DNA of 40,021 bases from Planctomycetota bacterium (GTDB taxonomy: Bacteria; Planctomycetota; Planctomycetia; Pirellulales; Thermoguttaceae): the NCBI GenBank assembly GCA_029550925.1, contig JAKPGL010000144.1:1-40021 (forward strand), written 5' to 3'. This document shows positions 34,321 to 40,021 of this stretch, piece after piece. Under the pieces are notes generated by a model that saw only the letters and a program-made list of their open reading frames with translations, did no database searches and was not told the origin of the DNA. The stretch's first letter is position 1; every line of letters begins with the position of its first letter. Made by a program: the position numbers and the translations under genes.

Positions 34321-34342
34321 CATCTTTTCCCACGGAGGAACC

Positions 34343-34786
34343 ATGAAAAGGCAGTGGATGAAAAGGTGCTCCTGGAGCGGGTGGTTTCTAGTCGGCTGGC
34401 TAGGAGCAGTGGTCGGGTTCCTGGCCGGTTGCGGCGGAACGGGGTATAAGATTGCTCCGGTTTCCGGTAAAATTACTTTGGACGGAAGGCCGATGGAAGG
34501 CGTCCATGTGAGTTTTCAGCCGCAGGGCGGCGGGCCGTCCTCGGTCGGCCTTACCGACAAAGAAGGTCGATACCAGCTTCGGCGGATCGACACCCAACAG
34601 CCCGGGGCCATCGTAGGTACCCACCAGGTGTATTTTTCTTTAGTCTCCGAGAATGTCTCTCAGGACGATGCCGGCCGACCGGTCAAAAGCCGACTGCCGG
34701 AGAAATACCGAAAAGGTATGATCAGCTTTACCGTCCCGCCCGGCGGAACCGAACAGGCCGACTTCCAATTGAGCAGCCGTCCGTGA
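34343..34786 (+). CDS. Small lipoprotein with carboxypeptidase-regulatory/transthyretin-like fold
   Basis: 147 residues. GGAGG lies 4 bp before ATG 34343; the frame extends much further 5' but only as an overlap with the DUF1559 gene. Lipobox FLAGC puts the lipidated cysteine at residue 30. The mature part KIAPVSGKITLDGRPMEGVHVSFQPQ then SSVGLTDKEGRYQLRRI fits the prealbumin-like or carboxypeptidase-regulatory domain, which is common just after DUF1559 genes in planctomycetes. The N-terminal basic stretch MKRQWMKRCSW is a normal lipoprotein start. It is probably cotranscribed with the DUF1559 gene. Function unknown, perhaps a surface-anchored binding protein. Confidence 0.85.
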   Translation: MKRQWMKRCSWSGWFLVGWLGAVVGFLAGCGGTGYKIAPVSGKITLDGRPMEGVHVSFQPQGGGPSSVGLTDKEGRYQLRRIDTQQPGAIVGTHQVYFSLVSENVSQDDAGRPVKSRLPEKYRKGMISFTVPPGGTEQADFQLSSRP

Positions 34787-34968
34787 TCAATCGGAGCGGT
34801 CAAGGCGCCCCGCCGATCGCGTTTGGATATTGATACTTTCTCGCCTTAACTTTTTACCCGCCTGTAGGGGCGATGATCGCCCTTCTGCCCTGTGAGCGGC
34901 AAAAAGGTTCGTTTTTTTTGGCAAACGGACCTTTGGACGTTTCTTCCCAAAATCCCAGGAGAGCTAAG

Positions 34969-37794
34969 ATGTGTCGAACGTTTCTGGCGAATCCTACGGG
35001 ACGTGCTGTTCGGAATATTCGACGCGGGGGCGTATGGGCGGCGGCGATTTTGGCCGGTTTGCTCCTGGCCGGTTGGGAGAGACCAGGCTGTTGGACGTTG
35101 TGCGAGGAAGGCATTGGTCGGCAAGCCGGTCCAAGCAATTCGGCCGCCTTGGTGCAGGACCGGACGCCGGAACCCGAAAAGGGCGTTGGTTCGGCCGACT
35201 CCGGCGATTTACACCAAGCCGTTCCGATCGGGGGTGAGCTGGCCCGGCTGGTGGAGGCGGATTGGGCGGAGCAGGATCGGCTTTTCGCCCGAAGCGGGGG
35301 GCTTTTGGCGCAACTGTATCCCCAGCCCGAAAAACCCTTCCACCTGCCGGAGAAAATCTGCCGACAGGTCTGGGCCGCCCTTTTCCCAGGCAATAGCGTC
35401 TCGACAGAGACCCCGCCGAAACCTCTGGAGGAGTTTTCTCTGGAGCATATTCGGCATGTGTTGGAGCGGGCCGAGGGTTTGGCAGCTCGGCTGCAAGGCC
35501 AGACCCCGCCAAAAGAACTGGAGCGACGGACTGCGGAGATTCAGCGTCTCCAGGGCCGATTGACCCAGTTGGAAAAACGCCGACAGAGCCAAGCAAATGC
35601 TCCCTCGGTTTCCGAGCGGCGGGAGCTTTACCTCCAGGCCCGGCGGGTGCTGCGCGGGTTGGCCTGGACCAATCCGTTGCTGCAAAAGATAGAGAAACTT
35701 TTGTTTATCAAGCGGCATGATCCGGCGGGCGTCTTTCATATGTGCGACCAGTTCTACGGTTGCAATGCCGTGCCCGGCGGCGGACTATTTGTGCTGGAAG
35801 AGCCGTTCGGGCCGACGCCTCGGCTGAAAAACCTCCTAGAAAATAGCGTTGTAGAAAACGGCCGCCTGCGGGGGAAAAAGCTCCAGGGCGGTTCGTTTCT
35901 CTCGCCGGAAGTTTCCTACGACGGCCAGACGATTCTGTTTGCCTACAGCGAGGCCGCCGCCTATCAAAGCATGAAAGGCCGAGAGTGCTATCTCTGGGGG
36001 CCGGAGATCAGCTATCATATCTTCCGGTGCCAGTCCGATGGCGCCGGCCTTCGCCAACTGACCGACGGCAACGAAGATGATTTCGACCCCTGCTTTCTGC
36101 CCAACGGGCGGATCGTCTTTGTCTCGAAGCGGCGGGGCGGGTATCTGCGGTGCGGCCGGCATTGCCCGGTATATACTCTGTTTTCGATGGAACCGGACGG
36201 TTCGGATCTCGTCTGCCTCAGCTTTCACGAAACCCATGAATGGCAGCCCAGTGTAACCAACGACGGCATGATTGTGTACACCCGCTGGGACTATGTGGAT
36301 CGGGACACCAATGTGGCCCATCATATCTGGCTTTGCTATCCGGACGGTCGGGATCCGCGAAGTTACCACGGCAACTATCCGGTGCGTCGGGAAGGTCGGC
36401 CTTGGATGGAGATGGACATTCGGGCCATTCCGGGGTCCCATCGGTTTGTAGCCGTTACGGGCGCCCATCATGGTCATGCGTTCGGCTCGTTGGTGTTGGT
36501 GGATCAGCGAGGGGAAGACGACGGGCTGTTGAGCCAATTGGAGCGGCTTACGCCGGAAACACCTTTTCCGGAGGCGGAGGCCCGTCCGATCCGGCCTGCC
36601 ATGGTCTATGGTACGCCGTGGCCGTTGAGTGAAGAGGACTATTTATGCGTCTATGACCCGGCGGCCAAAAACCGGGGGATTTATTGGATCGACCGGTACG
36701 GCAATAAGGAGCTGATTTACCGAGACCCGGCCATTTCGTGTGTAAGTCCGATGCCGCTGGCGCCCCGGCCTCGGCCCCCGGTGATCCCGGCGGCGACCAT
36801 ACAGACGGCCCGAAGCCGCACCGCCGCTGTCGGCGGGTCAAACGCCGCCGCCTCGCCGGGTCGGTCGATCGTTCCGCCCAGCACGGAGAGCAAATCTTCC
36901 GCCGGACCAGAGGCCGATTGGGTAAACGTCCGCCGAATAGAAAACTCCCCTCCAACCGACGGTACGCCGGCCCTGGCCGAGGTGGCGGTGATGAACGTCT
37001 ATGACAGCGATTTCGCTTGGCCGCAAGGGGTGAAAATCCGGGCGCTCCGAGTGATCCAGCTTTTGCCGAAATCCACGCCGCCGCCCAATACGCCCCGGAT
37101 CGGAGTCGCCAATCAGACGAACGCCCGGATGGTCTTAGGCGTGGTTCCGGTGGAAGAAGACGGCAGCGCGTATTTTCTCGTGCCGCATTCTGTGCCTATC
37201 TATTTTCAAGCTCTGGACGGAGAGGGGATGGCGGTTCAGTCGATGCGATCGGTTACCTATTTGCACCCAGGGGAGCGGTTGGTCTGCCAGGGATGCCATG
37301 AGCCGAAACATCGGGCGCCTAGCATCCAGAGGCCGCCGCTGGCCTTGAGCCGACCGCCGTCGCGTTGGCAGCCCGAGCCAGACGGATCCAGGCCATTTAA
37401 TTATGTCCAGTTGGTGCAACCGGTGCTGGACCGGCATTGCGTGGGCTGCCACCAGGAAAAAAAGGCTCTGGATGTGAGCGGCCATTTGGACCGGAATGGA
37501 TTTACCCGCTCGTATAACAATCTGGCCGGGCGATACGGTTTCTATTACCATGTGGGCAATGGTTCGATGGCCGATCCTCAGCACGGCGGAAGCCGATCTC
37601 GGGCGGGGCAATTCGGCGCTCGAGCGTCGGCCCTTTTACCCTATCTTCGAGAAACCCATTACGGGGTGAAACTCTCCAGCGAGGAGCTGCGCCGGATAAC
37701 CCTCTGGCTGGATTGCAACTCGGAATTTTTGGGGGCTTATGAGGAGCCGGGCTTGCAGGCCCAAGGCAAACCTGTTTGGCCGAGCCTTCAGTAG
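34969..37794 (+). CDS. Hydrazine-synthase-alpha-like beta-propeller dihaem protein
   Basis: 941 residues from ATG 34969 (AGGAGAG 5 bp before it). A signal segment (~15-32) starts the exported protein; a coiled coil follows (~185-220). From ~255 a propeller-like part shows FYGCNAVPGGGLFVLEEPFG, SFLSPEVSYDGQTILFAYSE, RQLTDGNEDDFDPCFLPNGRIVFVSKRRGGYLRCGRHCPVYTLFSMEPDGSDL and HETHEWQPSVTNDGMIVYTRWDYVDRDTN. These match the hydrazine synthase alpha middle-domain family that many non-anammox planctomycetes carry. Two haem c motifs are C773-x-x-C776-H777 (in LVCQGCHEPKH) and C824-x-x-C827-H828 (in HCVGCHQEKK). The periplasmic role is unknown; the name should not imply hydrazine production. A low-complexity linker sits at ~635-670. 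It follows the lipoprotein gene by 182 bp. Confidence 0.85.
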   Translation: MCRTFLANPTGRAVRNIRRGGVWAAAILAGLLLAGWERPGCWTLCEEGIGRQAGPSNSAALVQDRTPEPEKGVGSADSGDLHQAVPIGGELARLVEADWAEQDRLFARSGGLLAQLYPQPEKPFHLPEKICRQVWAALFPGNSVSTETPPKPLEEFSLEHIRHVLERAEGLAARLQGQTPPKELERRTAEIQRLQGRLTQLEKRRQSQANAPSVSERRELYLQARRVLRGLAWTNPLLQKIEKLLFIKRHDPAGVFHMCDQFYGCNAVPGGGLFVLEEPFGPTPRLKNLLENSVVENGRLRGKKLQGGSFLSPEVSYDGQTILFAYSEAAAYQSMKGRECYLWGPEISYHIFRCQSDGAGLRQLTDGNEDDFDPCFLPNGRIVFVSKRRGGYLRCGRHCPVYTLFSMEPDGSDLVCLSFHETHEWQPSVTNDGMIVYTRWDYVDRDTNVAHHIWLCYPDGRDPRSYHGNYPVRREGRPWMEMDIRAIPGSHRFVAVTGAHHGHAFGSLVLVDQRGEDDGLLSQLERLTPETPFPEAEARPIRPAMVYGTPWPLSEEDYLCVYDPAAKNRGIYWIDRYGNKELIYRDPAISCVSPMPLAPRPRPPVIPAATIQTARSRTAAVGGSNAAASPGRSIVPPSTESKSSAGPEADWVNVRRIENSPPTDGTPALAEVAVMNVYDSDFAWPQGVKIRALRVIQLLPKSTPPPNTPRIGVANQTNARMVLGVVPVEEDGSAYFLVPHSVPIYFQALDGEGMAVQSMRSVTYLHPGERLVCQGCHEPKHRAPSIQRPPLALSRPPSRWQPEPDGSRPFNYVQLVQPVLDRHCVGCHQEKKALDVSGHLDRNGFTRSYNNLAGRYGFYYHVGNGSMADPQHGGSRSRAGQFGARASALLPYLRETHYGVKLSSEELRRITLWLDCNSEFLGAYEEPGLQAQGKPVWPSLQ

Positions 37795-37852
37795 AAACCC
37801 TCTTCGGATTCGCGGGATCAGGTTCATCCCTTTGTTGGAGGAACCAGGCGGT

Positions 37853-38566
37853 TTAGTGAGGCGACTCGCCCGCGGCGGAGGTTGGTTCCAGGGGAGTTTG
37901 GACCGCCGAAGGCATGGCCGGCGGCGTCGGACGGACAATCGCTCCGGATGGTACGGAGGGTGCTTGTTCCAGGTCGGCCTCGTCGATACGGATGGCCCGC
38001 TCCAACAGAAGATAATTGAGGCCCTGAAACTCGGTAACCCGGCCGGTAACCACCCATAGTTCTTCTTGGTTGCTGCCTTGGATGGTCTGGATTACCCGCT
38101 GGAGGTTCAGGTTTTCCAAGATCACCAGTTTCGGAAGCGTCCCATCCAAAGCGGCAAAGACCACCCGATCGCCGGTGATAGTGAAGACGCCTTTTTGCTG
38201 GGAAATCCGGGTTCCCTCTCGAATCCGGTTCGGTTTGGCCGTCTGCCTTCTTCCCACGCCGGCATGGGGGCTGCCGGCAGCGGACGGGTCAACCGGCGGC
38301 TTGTCGGCGGAGACCGGCGACGGGGAGGTGCTGGAGGCAGGAGCCGAAGCCTTGCCAGGCGCGGTGGACGGCGGAGGCCCATTTGGATCCAAAGGCCAAA
38401 AGGCGTTTCGGGTTTGCTGGGCCGGGGAAGGGCTGGATGGTTGGTTGGCCGATTGGCCCCGGAGCGGGCTGGCCCAGCCCAGCAGAATCAGCATTCCCAG
38501 CAGCCAGGCAAACCCGATCGTCGGACGGTAATCTCTCCCGATCCAAAATGCACACCGCCGGGACAT
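37853..38566 (-). CDS. Exported protein of unknown function, OB-like C-terminal domain
   Basis: 237 residues. AAAGGA lies before ATG 38566. A signal segment (~15-38, TIGFAWLLGMLILLGWASPLRGQSA) precedes a proline/serine-rich region to ~115. The ordered part (~115-200) reads FTITGDRVVFAALDGTLPKLVILENLNLQRVIQTIQ and ELWVVTGRVTEFQGLNYLLLERAI, a beta-rich pattern that could be an OB-type fold. The C-terminal end is again proline-rich. I recognise no family. It is convergent with the hydrazine-synthase-alpha-like gene, 58 bp away, and divergent from the partial gene at 39101. Confidence 0.65.
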   Translation of the reverse strand: MSRRCAFWIGRDYRPTIGFAWLLGMLILLGWASPLRGQSANQPSSPSPAQQTRNAFWPLDPNGPPPSTAPGKASAPASSTSPSPVSADKPPVDPSAAGSPHAGVGRRQTAKPNRIREGTRISQQKGVFTITGDRVVFAALDGTLPKLVILENLNLQRVIQTIQGSNQEELWVVTGRVTEFQGLNYLLLERAIRIDEADLEQAPSVPSGAIVRPTPPAMPSAVQTPLEPTSAAGESPH

Positions 38567-39100
38567 ACGAGGTCCTTTCTGTTCTGGCGTGTTCAGGGTA
38601 TTCCCAGTTCCCTTTCCGATCTTCTTCCGTTCTTCTCAAATCTACCTTTTCTTCCGGCGGCAGGCCGGTCTGGGGTTATCGCACCGCCGACCGGAGAAAG
38701 CTGTCGGCCCCTCCGGCAGGAGGGTTGAAGGTTTGGCCTCCAAGGCCATGTTGTTTTTTGGCAACATCCTGTCGCCGGAAACCTTCGCACTGTTTTGCAA
38801 TGGGCGTCAATGGTCCGGCCCAGAAAACAACGCAACTCCCAAATTAGCAAGAACTTATGGCGTTTCCGACAAACCGCAGCAAGAAGCAGGTACAAGGATT
38901 GCCCCCAGAAGACTGGCAAGAGAACTCCTCGCCTTGGCCGGGAACCGGAGAAAAACCGAGCCTCTGGTAGTTTGGAATGCGGCGTCTTCCTGTTTGCCGC
39001 AGAGGCGGTTCCAAGAAGGAACGCGGAGATTTTTGCTCCGGTCGTGCCGCTCAAGGTGAAAAGACATTTTTGGCCATCTGCTGCTTGAAGGGAACTTGCC
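38567..39100. other. 534-bp divergent intergenic region
   Basis: Between the exported-protein gene and the partial gene at 39101. No repeat, RNA gene or clear promoter was seen. Open frames across it show no motif and are shadows of low-complexity sequence. Confidence 0.45.
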
Positions 39101-40021
39101 ATGCCGGGGCGTCCGAGCAGTGTTCCGCATCTTTTTCTGGCCGACGGCAGGAACCTTTTTGGGCCGACGGGCCGAACGGTTTTTTCCGGTCGGCTGGGCC
39201 GGAGCGCTTTAGGGAGAGCGTTCAGAGGCTGTCTGGTAGGGTGGGGATTGTTTTGGGGGATTTCGGTGTTGGCCTGGGCCGAAGAACCAGCGTTTCCGCC
39301 GCATCCTCTGGCATCTGCCTTCGCCGCCGAGCAAACAAACCAGCAGGCGGCCTCACCGTCCAAGGCCGAGCGACCGAAGGATTCCGCGCCGGTGTGGGTT
39401 CGCCTGCGAAGCGGCCGAGAATTGGCGGGCCATCTGGACCTCCGAACAAGCGGAGAAGAACTCTGGCTCCGGGTGGGATCGGAAACGTTGAACATCGTTC
39501 GGCCGATCGGCTGGGACCAAGTGGAACAGATCCGCTTGGATGGTCAGCCGGTTCCGGCGGTTTTTTTCCAGCGGCTTTTGAAGGTCTTGTTGGAGGGGGC
39601 GATTTCGGCGTCCGATTCTGCCGCCCCGCCGAACGGCGGAACCGCCTTGAAACTTTCCGAAACGGAGATTCATCTCTTGCCGCCTTCGCTCAGAGAGTTC
39701 ATTCAAGGTGTGCAGGCCGCCGACGGCAAACCGAGGCGAAAAATTTCTGGCCGGATCGTCCTGGAGGGGAAAGAGGACCAAGCATTGGACACAAGCACCG
39801 GCCCAGCAACTAGCAGAACTTCGCTAAACCATGTCGGCCCCACCCAAACAGGTCTGGACGGGAATGACCAGGCTTCCTTAGCGGGCAGACGGGCGGCCTA
39901 TCTGGGCTTGGACGCTTGGCTTGGCCAATGGGACGCCGACGTGGAGGCGGACGGCCTGGTCGTGGAAATTACCCCTTGCGACGCCGCAGGCCGACCAACG
40001 CCGGTCCATGGGATGCTGGAA
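39101..40021 (+). CDS. Exported protein of unknown function, 3' end outside window
   Basis: 307 codons are open from ATG 39101 to the last base of the window. GAAGGGA lies 7 bp before the start. A basic and glycine-rich N-terminus (~1-43) leads to a hydrophobic segment, about 44-60 (CLVGWGLFWGISVLAWAEE), fitting a long signal peptide with cleavage after AWA. The mature part has VWVRLRSGRELAGHLDLRTSGEELWLRVGS, LNIVRPIGWDQVEQIRLDG, then a region rich in Gly, Ser and Asp, and later YLGLDAWLGQWDADVEADGLVVEITP. These beta-rich lines resemble a planctomycete exported family, but I do not recognise it. The stop is outside the window, so length and domain end are unknown. Confidence 0.7.
   Translation, partial: MPGRPSSVPHLFLADGRNLFGPTGRTVFSGRLGRSALGRAFRGCLVGWGLFWGISVLAWAEEPAFPPHPLASAFAAEQTNQQAASPSKAERPKDSAPVWVRLRSGRELAGHLDLRTSGEELWLRVGSETLNIVRPIGWDQVEQIRLDGQPVPAVFFQRLLKVLLEGAISASDSAAPPNGGTALKLSETEIHLLPPSLREFIQGVQAADGKPRRKISGRIVLEGKEDQALDTSTGPATSRTSLNHVGPTQTGLDGNDQASLAGRRAAYLGLDAWLGQWDADVEADGLVVEITPCDAAGRPTPVHGMLE

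Noticed and set aside
38977-39813. A 278-codon + strand open frame near the right end.
   Set aside because: It is in a different frame from the gene starting at 39101, is Arg/Gly-rich and has no ribosome site. The 39101 frame has a good ribosome site, a signal peptide and stays open to the window end.

Overview
The window is chromosomal DNA of a Planctomycete. The evidence is a DUF1559 prepilin-like protein followed by a small transthyretin-fold-type lipoprotein, a secreted arylsulfatase-type enzyme, a PEP-CTERM protein, a hydrazine-synthase-alpha-like dihaem protein of the kind common in non-anammox planctomycetes, an FHA-GAF-AAA+ sigma-54 activator, and many single-gene units that alternate strands with spacers of 50 to 800 bp. 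I cannot place it below phylum. No rRNA, tRNA, CRISPR array, phage or transposase gene was seen.

Layout. 1-5.2 kb: the 3' end of threonine synthase, a sigma-70-type factor with an unusual DNA-binding N-terminal half, a SLOG-type protein, a small exported protein and NadD. 5.3-9.6 kb: a sulfatase, a lipoprotein, an orphan soluble histidine kinase and a small conserved protein. 9.6-17.4 kb: an isoprenoid block with a radical SAM protein divergent from squalene-hopene cyclase, then a DUF116-polyprenyl synthase fusion, a hot-dog thioesterase, PurN and a dolichol-phosphate-mannose-synthase-like glycosyltransferase. 18.2-22.3 kb: a Tat-exported GH116-type glycosidase bracketed by two related miniature inverted-repeat elements, each with an 8-bp target duplication. 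22.5-26.8 kb: flotillin-like FloA, a HAD phosphatase, an LsrG-like monooxygenase, and a reverse-strand hisI-hisG-nudix run. 27.3-30.4 kb: a DUF4105 lipoprotein and the sigma-54 activator. 30.4-40 kb: a hairpin repeat cluster, then a surface/export block (PEP-CTERM protein, DUF1559 protein, lipoprotein, hydrazine-synthase-alpha-like protein, two further exported proteins, the last cut by the window end).

How genes may work together. Squalene-hopene cyclase, the prenyl synthase and the polyprenol-phosphate glycosyltransferase all use or make polyprenyl compounds, so the 9.6-17.4 kb block probably serves membrane isoprenoids. HisI and HisG are enzymes of one pathway. Sulfatase and GH116 fit degradation of sulfated or complex glycans.

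The signals I find most worth attention are: (1) a near-consensus promoter with a G8 tract in its spacer, followed by a leader with competing hairpins, ahead of the PEP-CTERM gene, suggesting slippage-controlled expression; (2) the pair of MITE-like elements at both borders of the GH116 gene, one apparently inserted at that gene's own transcription start; (3) the DUF116-prenyl synthase fusion beside squalene-hopene cyclase; (4) the sigma factor carrying several helix-turn-helix modules.
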